Numbered from the stretch's first letter, positions 8,536-17,047 are shown. The stretch is DNA of 64,000 nt from JABSSA01 sp039960995 (GCA_039960995.1 JBDVKF010000076.1:62001-126000), one strand, 5' to 3'. Notes: generated by a model not told the origin, from the letters alone. A program made the numbers and translations.

Positions 8536-9388
8536 GGTGCGGGGTCCTTTGTGTAAGTGAAAGCTGCGCAGGGCAGGTGGTTTCAGACTGATCTTGCAGG
8601 AAAAGAGCAGCGCCTGAAACAAGGTTTCTTTGAATGTAACTGTCTGAACGGGCGCGACCATAGGACAAAGCAAGACGCGCTTCGCTTGGCGTCAATTGAC
8701 CAAGGCCGGTGACGACAGGCAAATCGCCAAGGTCACTGGACTCATCAAGCGTTGAGGCTGACACGCGCGTGATCGCGCGATGACCCGGCAGGTCCACAGC
8801 GTTTGCAATCAGGGTCGCGGCGACATCCGCGCTTGCCGCGTTGTGCGCCAGAACCGTGACGCTGTCAGCGATGCCAAGGCTATGACTGCGCCCGTGCCGC
8901 CCGCTGGTTGCGATGCCCCTGATCGGATCATCATGCTGGATCATGATGCGCCCCAACTCGCGACCATCATGGCCCGACATGGCAAGGGTAAACGACTGTC
9001 CTTGGGTCAGATGGACGGCGATATCACCACCATTGTTGACATAGGCGCGGCTAAGTTCGGCGTTCTTCATCGCCTCTAAAACCGTATCCGCCACGCTGCC
9101 CGCGACTGCGGCCATGCGGGTGACAAAGGTATCTTCGCAAAACGGGCGTGCGGCATTATCCATACGCCCCGCGATGTGACCCCGCGGTTTTGGCACATCC
9201 GGCCGTAACGCAAGCCGCAATTCGGAAAGCTCGTCAGCGAGTTCTTGTAAGACGCTGGCAAAACGATCTGTCGCGGCTGCAAACGCGGCCTGTCTGTCAC
9301 CATCCGCACCGATAATCAGATCGATGGGTCCATGCTGCAAATGCAGACGTTGACCGCAAGGCAATATGACCGCGCTTGGGTCCATCAC
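8528..9388 (-). CDS. UPF0280 family protein (ApbE-like fold)
   Basis: A protein of 286 residues with the UPF0280 hallmarks: GPIDLIIGADG near the N-terminus, MAAVAGSVADTVLEAM, and AYVNNGGDIAVHL. The family is related in fold to ApbE, the FMN transferase, but lacks proof of that activity. It is the first gene of a minus-strand operon with two DUF1185 genes and probably the MarR gene. Its upstream region carries nested palindromes and a tandem repeat that are described separately. Confidence 0.85.
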   Translation of the reverse strand: MMDPSAVILPCGQRLHLQHGPIDLIIGADGDRQAAFAAATDRFASVLQELADELSELRLALRPDVPKPRGHIAGRMDNAARPFCEDTFVTRMAAVAGSVADTVLEAMKNAELSRAYVNNGGDIAVHLTQGQSFTLAMSGHDGRELGRIMIQHDDPIRGIATSGRHGRSHSLGIADSVTVLAHNAASADVAATLIANAVDLPGHRAITRVSASTLDESSDLGDLPVVTGLGQLTPSEARLALSYGRARSDSYIQRNLVSGAALFLQDQSETTCPAQLSLTQRTPHHA

Positions 9389-9459
9389 TTGGCCGCAGTG
9401 TCAGCCATCAAGGCCAAATGGATTGGAATGTGATGCATTACCTAAATCGTCGCCTTGCA

Positions 9460-9477
9460 CAAACGTTTGCATGCAAA
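9460..9477. promoter_or_regulatory. Nested palindromes upstream of the UPF0280 operon
   Basis: Two perfect palindromes overlap: CAAACGTTTG and TTTGCATGCAAA. A partial copy, AACGTTTGTCAA, lies about 35 bases away. They sit about 70 bases before the start of the UPF0280 gene, a fitting place for an operator. Candidate regulators are the MarR and GntR proteins of the same island; which one binds is unknown. Confidence 0.4.
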
Positions 9478-9513
9478 TGATATTGACCGGGCGGAACGTT
9501 TGTCAACAAAAGA

Positions 9514-9561
9514 TGCGCCATGTGTTGCGCCCTGTGTTGCGCCCGGTGATGCGCCGTGTGT
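9514..9561. repeat. Four tandem 12-bp repeats
   Basis: Four head-to-tail units of 12 bases: TGCGCCATGTGT, TGCGCCCTGTGT, TGCGCCCGGTGA and TGCGCCGTGTGT. The TGCGCC half is invariant. They lie between the UPF0280 start and the end of the reductase gene, next to the nested palindromes. Either a short tandem repeat without function or an array of binding sites. Confidence 0.7.
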
Positions 9562-9604
9562 GATCAGATCGCGCCGGTTGAACACGCCACACCCCAAAAC
9601 GCAT

Positions 9605-9633
9605 CCGGCCCCAAGAGATTATCAAGGGGCCGG
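9605..9633 (-). terminator. Hairpin downstream of the reductase gene
   Basis: Perfect 8-base arms CCGGCCCC and GGGGCCGG around a 13-base loop, followed on the minus strand by a short run of four T. It lies 45 bases after the stop of the minus-strand reductase gene, so it may end the GlcG-reductase transcript. Confidence 0.4.
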
Positions 9634-9677
9634 AAACGTCTATACCGATCTGAACGGGGTGACGCCCCGTGTTCGGA

Positions 9678-10556
9678 TTATTTTTGTAGCTTTAGGAAAT
9701 AATCAAAGATTTCCGGCACGTTGCCGTCGCCCATGCCTGCGTCCAATGCCGCTTGCAGGTTCGAAGACGTCCCTTCAGCGATCTGCGCACGCGTGTCCAG
9801 CGATTCTACCATTTTCAGGAAATAGCCCAAATCTTTATTGGCGTTGCTGATCGAAAAGCCCAAATCGCTCACACCGTCCACGGCGTATTTCTTGGCAAAC
9901 TGCATGAACGGTGAATTGGACGGGCCGGATGACATGATGTCAAACAGCTGTTGTGGGTCAACTCCGGCACGGCTTGCGACGGCAAAAGCTTGGCTCATGG
10001 TGCAAACTGTTGTCATACCCATAAAGTTGTTGATCAACTTGGTGACATGCCCAGATCCCAACGCGCCAAGGTAAAAGACGTTCTCGCCTTGGACATCAAG
10101 AACCGGCTTCACCTTTTCAAACGTGTCTTTGTCGCCTGCGGCCATGATGTTCAGCAGACCCTCTTTGGCTTGTGCCGGACCACGACCCAACGGTGCGTCG
10201 ATCATGCCAGCACCCTTGGCAGCCAAATCAGCGCCGATTTTTTGCGTCGAGGCCGGAATAGACGTGCCGTAATCGATGACAACCGCGCCTTCCTTGATGC
10301 CAGCCAAAATGCCGTCATCGCCGTAAATCAAGCTTTCGACCACGTCGGATGTCGTCACACACAGCATGACAATATCACTCTTTTCGGCAAGCTCTTTGGG
10401 GGTGCTCACCTCGGTCGCACCGCGCGCAGTCGCAGCGCCAACAGCTTCTTTGTTGCGCCCCATGACGTTCAGCTCAAAGCCGTTGTTCTGCAGGCATTCA
10501 GCCATTTTGCCGCCCATAAGGCCCAAGCCGATGAAGCCGATGACAGGTTTGTTCAT
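9678..10556 (-). CDS. NAD(P)-dependent beta-hydroxyacid dehydrogenase (HIBADH family)
   Basis: A two-domain reductase of 292 residues: a Rossmann dinucleotide site at the N-terminus (IGFIGLGLMGGKMA), the DAPLGRGPAQAKEGLL substrate loop and the catalytic-lysine helix GHVTKLINNFMG. The family includes 3-hydroxyisobutyrate, tartronate-semialdehyde and 2-(hydroxymethyl)glutarate dehydrogenases. The last acts right after enamidase in E. barkeri nicotinate breakdown, so the enamidase-like gene nearby favours reduction of a formyl-dicarboxylate, but the other substrates cannot be excluded. The ATG at 10556 begins the Rossmann strand directly. It follows the GlcG/HbpS gene by ten bases. Confidence 0.85.
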   Translation of the reverse strand: MNKPVIGFIGLGLMGGKMAECLQNNGFELNVMGRNKEAVGAATARGATEVSTPKELAEKSDIVMLCVTTSDVVESLIYGDDGILAGIKEGAVVIDYGTSIPASTQKIGADLAAKGAGMIDAPLGRGPAQAKEGLLNIMAAGDKDTFEKVKPVLDVQGENVFYLGALGSGHVTKLINNFMGMTTVCTMSQAFAVASRAGVDPQQLFDIMSSGPSNSPFMQFAKKYAVDGVSDLGFSISNANKDLGYFLKMVESLDTRAQIAEGTSSNLQAALDAGMGDGNVPEIFDYFLKLQK

Positions 10557-10566
10557 TTCTGTTTCC

Positions 10567-11004
10567 TCAAGTCTTTGTTTTAACGTTTGTTTCTGTGAAT
10601 GCGCGAAGGCCAGCTTGTGCAACGTCAAGATCTTGCGCTGGCGATCCTGAACTAACTCCGATGGCTCCGACGACTTCGCCATTTGATTCCACCGGAAGGC
10701 CACCGGCGACAACCACCATACGTCCGCCCAGCCCCGACGACAGCCCATAGGCTGGCTGGCCCGGTTGGCTCACCGCCCCCAATACGTCGGTGCCTTTTCT
10801 GACACCCGCTGCAGCATAGCCTTTGTCGATTGCATATTCGATGCTGGTGGTTTTTCCGCCGTTCATCCGCTCAAATGCGATAAGATTGCCGCTCTCGTCG
10901 GTCACGGCGATACACATTGGCACCCCAATTTCATTCGCCCTGGCACGAGCTCCTGCTATCAACACATAGGCGTCTGAAATATCCAGGCGTTTTACTGTCA
11001 GCAT
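10567..11004 (-). CDS. GlcG/HbpS family protein (DUF336)
   Basis: A 145-residue GlcG/HbpS-fold protein, seen from ARANEIGVPMCIAVTDESGN, FERMNGGKTTSIEYAIDKGY and the C-terminal GEVVGAIGVSSGSPAQD. Members bind small ligands such as heme or cobalamin degradation products, and many sit beside oxidoreductases of hydroxyacid metabolism without known role. It lies immediately upstream of the HIBADH-type reductase and shares its transcript. Confidence 0.85.
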   Translation of the reverse strand: MLTVKRLDISDAYVLIAGARARANEIGVPMCIAVTDESGNLIAFERMNGGKTTSIEYAIDKGYAAAGVRKGTDVLGAVSQPGQPAYGLSSGLGGRMVVVAGGLPVESNGEVVGAIGVSSGSPAQDLDVAQAGLRAFTETNVKTKT

Positions 11005-11122
11005 TCTGTCTTCCCATATCGGTTACGGAACAAATCGACGAAAATCATCTTCATTTTTCATGTTGAAAACGAGGCGCAGTCAAAAGGGGCGCACGCGTCA
11101 AAGACCCCACCCCCAATGCGGC

Positions 11123-11842
11123 TCAACTGCTTGTGTCTCCTGAGTTGAATTTCAAACCGCGGCGAAGATGATTGCGCATCGCTTCACCCGCAGCGTTGGG
11201 ATCACCGGATTTGATCGCTTCGGCAATGGCCGAATGTTCTTCGCGCAAACTGTCCTGATAGATAGGTCGCTCGTTCTGATCCATCTCACTCATGACATCT
11301 GCGGGAATGATGTATGGCCCAAGAAATCGCAAGAAATCTACAATGTAAGAATTCTTGGTGGCCGTCGCGACAGCCAGGTGGAATTTGAAATCCTCGATCT
11401 GCCCCAGCTCTCCGGCACGGTGCGCGGCGTGTTGCTGATCAATCGCCGCAAGGATGTTCGCAATGTCTGCATCCGCATGGCGTGTGGCGGCCAATTCAGC
11501 ATTGGAAACTTCGACGCACATGCGCAGTTCCATGACTTGTTCTATGTGGTCTTTTTCACCCAGATTTTTGCTGTACAAGCGGAACGGTTGTTTGCTGATA
11601 TCTTCACTCACAAACACGCCACGTCCCTGATGCGCCGTCACAAGACCATCGACTCGCAAGGATGAAATGGCCTCGCGGATGACTGTGCGACTCACCCCAA
11701 ATAGGTCGACAAGCGCGTTCTCTGTCGGAAGTTGAGCACCCGGCGCATAGTCACCTTTTTGAATGCGCTCGCGCAATTGATCCGCAACAAGCTCGCCAAG
11801 CTTGGGGCGCCTGCCTAAGGCAAGGCCTTCAGATTCTACCAT
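11123..11842 (-). CDS. GntR family regulator, FadR (FCD) subfamily
   Basis: An N-terminal winged helix (LPTENALVDLFGVSRTVIRE, then GLVTAHQGRGVFV) is joined to an all-helical FCD ligand domain with the metal-binding-type pattern of Asp/His residues (EDFKFHLAVATATKN; EEHSAIAEAI). FCD regulators usually sense organic acids. The gene diverges from the TRAP transporter operon with an inverted repeat between them, so it probably represses the transporter, and perhaps the minus-strand catabolic genes that follow it. Confidence 0.9.
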   Translation of the reverse strand: MVESEGLALGRRPKLGELVADQLRERIQKGDYAPGAQLPTENALVDLFGVSRTVIREAISSLRVDGLVTAHQGRGVFVSEDISKQPFRLYSKNLGEKDHIEQVMELRMCVEVSNAELAATRHADADIANILAAIDQQHAAHRAGELGQIEDFKFHLAVATATKNSYIVDFLRFLGPYIIPADVMSEMDQNERPIYQDSLREEHSAIAEAIKSGDPNAAGEAMRNHLRRGLKFNSGDTSS

Positions 11843-11937
11843 AATCTAGGCTCTCCCACATTTCCCCACCTCTCTAAACGCTCATACACGATGGCTTGAT
11901 TGGCAGTAAAATATTTGTCGGTTGCTTTCAGTTCAGT

Positions 11938-11963
11938 CATCATACAACATACAACATATGATG
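11938..11963. promoter_or_regulatory. Putative GntR operator before the TRAP operon
   Basis: Inverted repeat CATCATA and TATGATG with 12 bases between; the spacer also holds ATACAACATACAACAT, a short direct repeat. It lies in the divergent space between the GntR gene and the transporter, 52 bases before the first transporter start. Assignment to GntR is inferred from position. Confidence 0.45.
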
Positions 11964-12014
11964 TCGGGAGGAAACTGCAAATCGACATCGCGTTACAAAC
12001 ATTGGGAGGACCAG

Positions 12015-13034
12015 ATGAGATTTAATCAAAAGCTAACCGGGTCAGTGATCGCAACTATGCTTGCAGCAACAAGCACATTCGCAGCCGATTATGAACTCAG
12101 CATTCAGACGCACTTCAGCGCCGAATCGCTGAAAGGTAAAAACGTTCAAAGCATGATGGATGACGTCGAGCGCATGTCCGGTGGACGCGTCGAAGTCGAG
12201 ATGTTCTATTCAGCGTCTTTGGTAAAAGCGACTGAAACATTTGATGCGGCTGTGAACGGCATCCTTGATGGCGACATGACAGGCGCTGCCTATCAGACCG
12301 GTAAAGACCCAGCCTTCCAATTCGTTGGCGATATCCTTGGTGGCTACGACACACCTTGGGAAATGTACTCTTGGTTCTACTACGGTGGTGGCCTCGAAGC
12401 GGCTCAGCCTTTGTATCACAAGCACGGCATGCATGTTGTTGGTTGGTGGATTTCTGGCCAGGAATCACTGTCATCAACAAGCCCATTGGCAGACGTCTCT
12501 GACTTTAAAGACTGGAAATTCCGCTCCCCTCCCGGAATCCAAACTGAAATCTTTGCGGAATTGGGTGCAAGCCCGATCGTGATGGATTTCGGCGAAGTGT
12601 TTACAGCGCTTGAAACCAAAATCATTGACGGTGCGGATGCGTCAAACATCGCGACCAACACTGAAATTGGTCTCTATGACATTGCCAAGCACGCAACATA
12701 TCCTGGTTTCCACTCGATGCCAGCTGACCACCTTGCGATCAACAAAGACGTTTGGGACGGTCTGCCAGCAGACATCCAAGCAATTTTCGAAGTTGCGATG
12801 GAAAAAATGGCGTTCCGCGAAACTCTCAGCCATCAGGTTGAAATGGGTAAAGCCGCTGAAAAAGCGAAAGCCAACGGTGTGACGCTGTATAACTGGAATG
12901 CAGAACAGCGCGAAGCCTTCCGTACATTCTCTCGCGGTAAGTGGGAAGAATGGGGCGAGAAGACACCAGAAGCTGGTTCTTTGGTAGACAGCCACATTGC
13001 TTTCATGAAGCAAATCGGCCTGATCACTAAATAA
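12015..13034 (+). CDS. TRAP transporter solute-binding protein (DctP type)
   Basis: Periplasmic receptor of a TRAP importer. It has a Sec signal peptide (about 25 residues, LAATSTFA-ADYELS) and the DctP fold with the conserved ligand arginine region DWKFRSPPG and the ALETKIIDGAD stretch. The start at 12015 follows GGGAGG at good spacing; a longer upstream reading lacks a ribosome site. It is first in the operon with both membrane subunits; a strong hairpin follows the stop. The substrate is probably an organic acid linked to the neighbouring island, but the family does not fix it. Confidence 0.93.
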   Translation: MRFNQKLTGSVIATMLAATSTFAADYELSIQTHFSAESLKGKNVQSMMDDVERMSGGRVEVEMFYSASLVKATETFDAAVNGILDGDMTGAAYQTGKDPAFQFVGDILGGYDTPWEMYSWFYYGGGLEAAQPLYHKHGMHVVGWWISGQESLSSTSPLADVSDFKDWKFRSPPGIQTEIFAELGASPIVMDFGEVFTALETKIIDGADASNIATNTEIGLYDIAKHATYPGFHSMPADHLAINKDVWDGLPADIQAIFEVAMEKMAFRETLSHQVEMGKAAEKAKANGVTLYNWNAEQREAFRTFSRGKWEEWGEKTPEAGSLVDSHIAFMKQIGLITK

Positions 13035-13042
13035 TCGAACGT

Positions 13043-13065
13043 GGAGCGGCGGCCACCGCCGCTCC
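13043..13065 (+). promoter_or_regulatory. Intercistronic hairpin between TRAP receptor and small permease genes
   Basis: Perfect 10-base arms GGAGCGGCGG and CCGCCGCTCC around CCA, followed by only three T. It lies eight bases after the receptor stop. Such hairpins usually stabilise the receptor message and partly end transcription, so that receptor is made in excess over the membrane subunits. Confidence 0.65.
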
Positions 13066-13089
13066 ATTTCACATCAGAAAGCCGAATTC

Positions 13090-13725
13090 ATGCCAACACT
13101 TGACCCATCTGGCTATCTTTGGGTGGCATCCCTCGGGGGGCTAACGCTCTTTTGGATGTTTATCATCGCGCCGAAATTCGTGCCCATGCTTTCGCGTGGG
13201 CTTCATGGCGCTGAAAGCCCACCACTGACGATTGTCGATCATGTGACATTGCGGATTTCATCTTTGTTGATGTTTGTCGTCGCGATCATCATGGGCATTA
13301 TGCTGTTTGAAGTCATCATGCGCTACGTGTTCGCGCGCCCGACAATCTGGGTCGAAGAACTTTCGCGCTGGCTCGGCGGTGTGATCTTTCTGGTCGCGGG
13401 GCTCTATGCGATGCAGCAACGCACGCATATCCGTGTGACCATCGTTTATGACATCATCAGCCGCAATGCACAGCGCGTCATGGACGCGTTGGGGACGGCT
13501 TGCGTTTGCACCTTTTGCTGGGCGGTGTCCTGGGGATACTGGGAAAACGCCATGCGCAAGTTCAGTTCCTGGGAACTGTATGGCTCTGCTTGGAACCCGC
13601 CAATCCCGGCTATCATGAAGCCATTGATTTGCATCGTCTGTGTATGGATGAGCATTCAGGCGATTAACAATCTTATTGTCGATTGGCGCCGCGACGCGCC
13701 TTTGGCCCCGCCGGAGGATGTGTAG
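13090..13725 (+). CDS. TRAP transporter small permease (DctQ type)
   Basis: A 211-residue membrane protein with an extra N-terminal hydrophobic segment (about residues 8-25) followed by the usual four DctQ helices. The family motif is seen in FEVIMRYVFARPTIWVEEL and RTHIRVTIVYDII. It works with the large permease in the inner membrane. The stop is directly adjacent to the start of the large permease gene. Confidence 0.92.
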   Translation: MPTLDPSGYLWVASLGGLTLFWMFIIAPKFVPMLSRGLHGAESPPLTIVDHVTLRISSLLMFVVAIIMGIMLFEVIMRYVFARPTIWVEELSRWLGGVIFLVAGLYAMQQRTHIRVTIVYDIISRNAQRVMDALGTACVCTFCWAVSWGYWENAMRKFSSWELYGSAWNPPIPAIMKPLICIVCVWMSIQAINNLIVDWRRDAPLAPPEDV

Positions 13726-15066
13726 TTGGGTATCGCAGAACTTTCACTTCTGCTCGTTTTGGGCATTATTATCCTGTTGGCTATTGGTGTTCCGCTTGGG
13801 TTCGCCTCGGGCTTTTTGGGCGTGCTTGTCGCCTATTGGAAGCTGGGCGACCGTGGGTTTTTCATCCTCGGACAACGGATGTACGATCTGACCATCGAAC
13901 ACGCCTTGCTGGCGGTGCCGCTGTTCATATTCATGGCCATGTTATTGGAACGAAGTAACATAGCCAAAGATATGTACGACTCGATGAGCGTCTGGATGTC
14001 CCGCACCAAGGGCGGCATCGCCATCGTGACATCCGTTATGGCGATGATCATGGCCGCAATGTCCGGCATCATCGGCGGTGAAATCGTGTTGCTTGGCCTT
14101 GTTGCTCTGCCGCAAATGCTGCGCCTGAACTATGACAAGCACCTCGCATGCGGAACGATCTGTGCGGCGGGTTCGCTGGGCACAATGATCCCACCGTCTA
14201 TCGTTTTGATCATTTACGGCGTGGTCACAGAAACCTCGATCCATTCCCTGTTCAAAGCGGCGATCATTCCGGGTTTGCTTCTTGGGTTCAGCTATATCGT
14301 CTACATCTCGATCCGCGCCCACTTGCGCCCCCAAGACGCGCCCCTTCCTGAACTCGATTTCGAAGTCACCTTGCGCGACAAAATCATCGCCCTCAAAGGG
14401 CTGCTGCCGCCTATGCTTTTGGTGGGCGCGATCCTTGGGTCGATCTATGGCGGCATTACCGGCATCACCGAAGCTGCGGCAATCGGGTGTATCGGGACAT
14501 TGTTGTTGATCACGCTGCGCGGCGAAATGTCGATGTCGCTGTTCATGGAAGCGCTGCAACGCACAATGCGCTCAACCGGGACAATCATGTGGGTCACGTT
14601 TGGTGCAACAGCACTTGCCGGAGCTTATTCGCTTGCGGGTGGCCCAACCTTTATCGCGGGTCTGATCCTTGGACTGGATGTGCCTCCTATGGGCATCATT
14701 CTGGTCATGATGGTGATCTTCTTGTTCCTCGGGGCTTTGCTCGATTGGATCGGGATCGTGTTGCTGGTGATGCCAGTCTTCTTGCCGATTGTGGCGGGTA
14801 TGGACCCGGCCGATATCGGCCTGCTGGGCAACTTGTCACCTTCCCATGTTTCGGTGTGGTTCGGTATTCTGTTCTGCATCAATATGCAGGTCAGCTTTCT
14901 CAGCCCACCGTTTGGACCGGCGGCGTTCTATCTTAAATCCGTGGCACCGCCAGACATCTCTTTGGCGGACATCTTCAAGGGCTTTTTGCCATTCATCGGC
15001 ATCCAGATCCTGGTGTTGATGGTCATGATGATGTTCCCGGAAATAACCACTTTGCTTCTGCATTAA
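13726..15066 (+). CDS. TRAP transporter large permease (DctM type)
   Basis: A 446-residue DctM protein with about a dozen hydrophobic helices. Family segments include GSLGTMIPPSIVLIIYG, ITEAAAIGC and the late SPPFGPAAFYLK. No ATG fits; the start is a TTG immediately after the small-permease stop, with GGAGGA ten bases before, so the two are translationally coupled. It forms the ion-driven transport channel of the complex. Confidence 0.93.
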   Translation: MGIAELSLLLVLGIIILLAIGVPLGFASGFLGVLVAYWKLGDRGFFILGQRMYDLTIEHALLAVPLFIFMAMLLERSNIAKDMYDSMSVWMSRTKGGIAIVTSVMAMIMAAMSGIIGGEIVLLGLVALPQMLRLNYDKHLACGTICAAGSLGTMIPPSIVLIIYGVVTETSIHSLFKAAIIPGLLLGFSYIVYISIRAHLRPQDAPLPELDFEVTLRDKIIALKGLLPPMLLVGAILGSIYGGITGITEAAAIGCIGTLLLITLRGEMSMSLFMEALQRTMRSTGTIMWVTFGATALAGAYSLAGGPTFIAGLILGLDVPPMGIILVMMVIFLFLGALLDWIGIVLLVMPVFLPIVAGMDPADIGLLGNLSPSHVSVWFGILFCINMQVSFLSPPFGPAAFYLKSVAPPDISLADIFKGFLPFIGIQILVLMVMMMFPEITTLLLH

Positions 15067-15077
15067 CTGTTCTCCCT

Positions 15078-15111
15078 GGGACGGGGGTCGGGGTTTCCTG
15101 ACTCTCGTCCC
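15078..15111 (+). terminator. Hairpin after the TRAP large permease gene
   Basis: Arms GGGACG and CGTCCC with further partial pairing inside, 12 bases after the stop. No proper U-run follows, so it may slow or partly end transcription before the peroxiredoxin-like gene instead of being a full terminator. Confidence 0.4.
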
Positions 15112-15142
15112 TCCTTTGAATTTTACTCATCAGGCGAAAGGC

Positions 15143-15667
15143 ATGACTATGATGAATACAAAACCCGAGGCCGGCGGCCTTCTACCGCAACTCTCCTTCA
15201 GCAAATTGGGCGGCGGCACGCTTGAAGTTGGCGGCACCAAAGACCGGCACACATTGTTCATGGTCTACCGTGGCAAGCATTGCGGACGCTGCAAAAAATA
15301 CCTGAACGCCCTGGAACAGCGTGTTGGTGATTGGGACGACGCCGGATTTGATGTCGTCGTGGTGTCTGCCGATCCAGAAAGCAAAGCCCTGCAAGACGTT
15401 GAAGAATACGGTTGGACCTTCGACATCGGCTATGACCTCAGCGAAGAGCAAATGGAAAAGCTGGGCGTCTACATCTCGGATCCGCTGTCCCCAGACGAAA
15501 CAGATCGCCGCTTCTCGGAACCTGCAATCTTCTGTGTGCGTCCCGATGGCGTCAATCAGGTGGTTTGCTTGTCCAATGGCCCCGCTGCTCGCCCTGATCT
15601 GGACGAACTGTTGGACGGGATGAAATTCAACATCGAACACAAACGCCCTGCACGAGGGACCGTTTAA
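15143..15667 (+). CDS. Peroxiredoxin/thioredoxin-fold protein
   Basis: A 174-residue AhpC/TSA-like thioredoxin-fold protein with a redox CxxC, Cys-Gly-Arg-Cys, in the segment MVYRGKHCGRCKKYL, then FDVVVVSADPE and GYDLSEEQMEKLGVYIS. True peroxiredoxins have P-x-x-x-T-x-x-C; here the first cysteine is in a thioredoxin-like CxxC instead. The ATG at 15143 is preceded by GCGAAAGG. It is the fourth gene downstream of the TRAP genes and ends with a strong hairpin, so it belongs to that unit. Its link to transport is unknown. Confidence 0.75.
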   Translation: MTMMNTKPEAGGLLPQLSFSKLGGGTLEVGGTKDRHTLFMVYRGKHCGRCKKYLNALEQRVGDWDDAGFDVVVVSADPESKALQDVEEYGWTFDIGYDLSEEQMEKLGVYISDPLSPDETDRRFSEPAIFCVRPDGVNQVVCLSNGPAARPDLDELLDGMKFNIEHKRPARGTV

Positions 15668-15673
15668 TAAAAC

Positions 15674-15712
15674 TGGCCTTTGATCCTACGCCGCAGGGCA
15701 CATCAAAGGCCA
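15674..15712 (+). terminator. Terminator-like hairpin after the peroxiredoxin-like gene
   Basis: Perfect 11-base arms TGGCCTTTGAT and ATCAAAGGCCA around a 17-base loop, starting seven bases after the stop. The strength and position suggest the end of the TRAP operon, although no T-run follows. Confidence 0.55.
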
Positions 15713-15843
15713 AAGACGTGCGACGGTAAATTTGGGCATAGGCAAACGACAACGGCCTGCTCTGATATTCGCAAGTCTTCACGTCACGACCGCAGCGTAC
15801 GGGTGCATCTTGCCTCCCAGAATGCACCAAGGACACTGCGCCT

Positions 15844-15903
15844 GATATTTGCGCCAACAAGCCACCACTCAGACGTAAGTCGAACACAGTTGGCGCAAAT
15901 ATC
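15844..15903. repeat. Perfect 15-bp inverted repeat with 30-bp spacer
   Basis: Arms GATATTTGCGCCAAC and GTTGGCGCAAATATC are exact complements. The spacer has no clear structure, and there is no T-run on either side. It lies in 470 bases without genes between the TRAP operon and a minus-strand hypothetical gene. It may be a paired regulator site or the relic of a mobile element end. Apart from this repeat and the terminator hairpin just before it I see nothing in the gap. Confidence 0.65.
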
Positions 15904-16138
15904 TTGGCTTTTGATCCGCCGCGCCGATCAAAGCCCTTGCAAATCCTCAATCATTTGCCACCCCAATCTCGCTCACGTTTGGGCCCGGTATTAAAGAGAT
16001 TACATCAACAAGAGTGCGGTGTGCTTCACACCAAAAAGCGGACATCGAAAACACGCGCCTCCAAGGTCTGCTTTGCGGGACAAAGCTGTTATTGGCGAAT
16101 TGGCGATGAAAGTCAGCTATGCGCTCACTTTCGGTCAA

Positions 16139-17047
16139 TCACTGCAAGTTTCCCCACTCGCCAGTGTTGTGGGACGCAGTTATATCAGTTGCATCTTTTA
16201 GAATGTCGACCACCCGCAGGTAAAGGCTCTGAACAACTGGTACATATTCAGAGCGCAAGCCCACTGAAAACTCTCTATTGATAGGCAGCCAAAACCGGAA
16301 ATCACAGGGGCCTTGCGGGTCAATTTGCAGATCAGAGCTTTTCAACGCCACGCAAGAGCCAATGCCAACGCCGCGCCCTTGTTCGTCGTAAATCGCGTAT
16401 TCTTGGCGGAGCGCCCCCGACAGCGGCCGGTTGCACTCGGGTGGCGAGAACCGGCGCAGGATGGATGGCGGTATCTGATCTTCAAAGCGTTGTGCCATTT
16501 CTGTAGCCTCTGCATCTGTCGTGCTTCGGAGAGCGTACACCCCCGGTCCAACCAAGGCGTCACGGCGACAGTTATAGTTCGCGCGGAGGTCTTGTTTGAC
16601 TGAAAACGTGTATTCCAGACCCCCTTTAAATGCGCCGGGCCCATATGGCTCCTGACCCGCCTGCACCGTAACCATCGCGCTATCAAACCGAACCTCTCCA
16701 AATGGTTCTGCCATGAAATCAAGCTCTGGCAACTTAAGGACAAACGAAAAGTTTAGATTGTACGGATAGTCCGGATTTTCTTCCATCTGCCTCGCTGTGC
16801 GGTCCTCATCGCGGGATTTGGCCCAAAGACCTTCCGGCATGTGAAGGACCCAAGTTTCATCATCGGCTGTGCCTTTCTGTCTGTCATGACCTGCGTTGAT
16901 CAGTCGGAATTCCTTTTTCCCGTTTGGATGGACAACCGGAAGAAAAAGAACCGATTGCTCAGAAGTCCGCGAGCTAAGCCCGTATGTAACGAGGACCAAC
17001 GACGCAAAACACCCGACCAAGAAAACAGATAGTAACTTCCTATTCAT
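16139..17047 (-). CDS. Hypothetical membrane-anchored periplasmic protein
   Basis: A 302-residue protein with one N-terminal hydrophobic segment (LLSVFLVGCFASLVLVTYGL) and a soluble remainder, so probably anchored in the inner membrane facing the periplasm. The ATG at 17047 follows AAGGGG. Two late segments carry lone cysteines (NYNCRRD, FSPPECNRP) that could form disulfides. No known domain was recognised. It stands alone between the TRAP unit and the amidase gene. Confidence 0.65.
   Translation of the reverse strand: MNRKLLSVFLVGCFASLVLVTYGLSSRTSEQSVLFLPVVHPNGKKEFRLINAGHDRQKGTADDETWVLHMPEGLWAKSRDEDRTARQMEENPDYPYNLNFSFVLKLPELDFMAEPFGEVRFDSAMVTVQAGQEPYGPGAFKGGLEYTFSVKQDLRANYNCRRDALVGPGVYALRSTTDAEATEMAQRFEDQIPPSILRRFSPPECNRPLSGALRQEYAIYDEQGRGVGIGSCVALKSSDLQIDPQGPCDFRFWLPINREFSVGLRSEYVPVVQSLYLRVVDILKDATDITASHNTGEWGNLQ

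Noticed and set aside
5714..11004. Complete nicotinate degradation pathway
   Set aside because: Only enamidase-like and reductase-like steps are present; the dehydrogenase, hydroxynicotinate reductase and later enzymes are not in the window.
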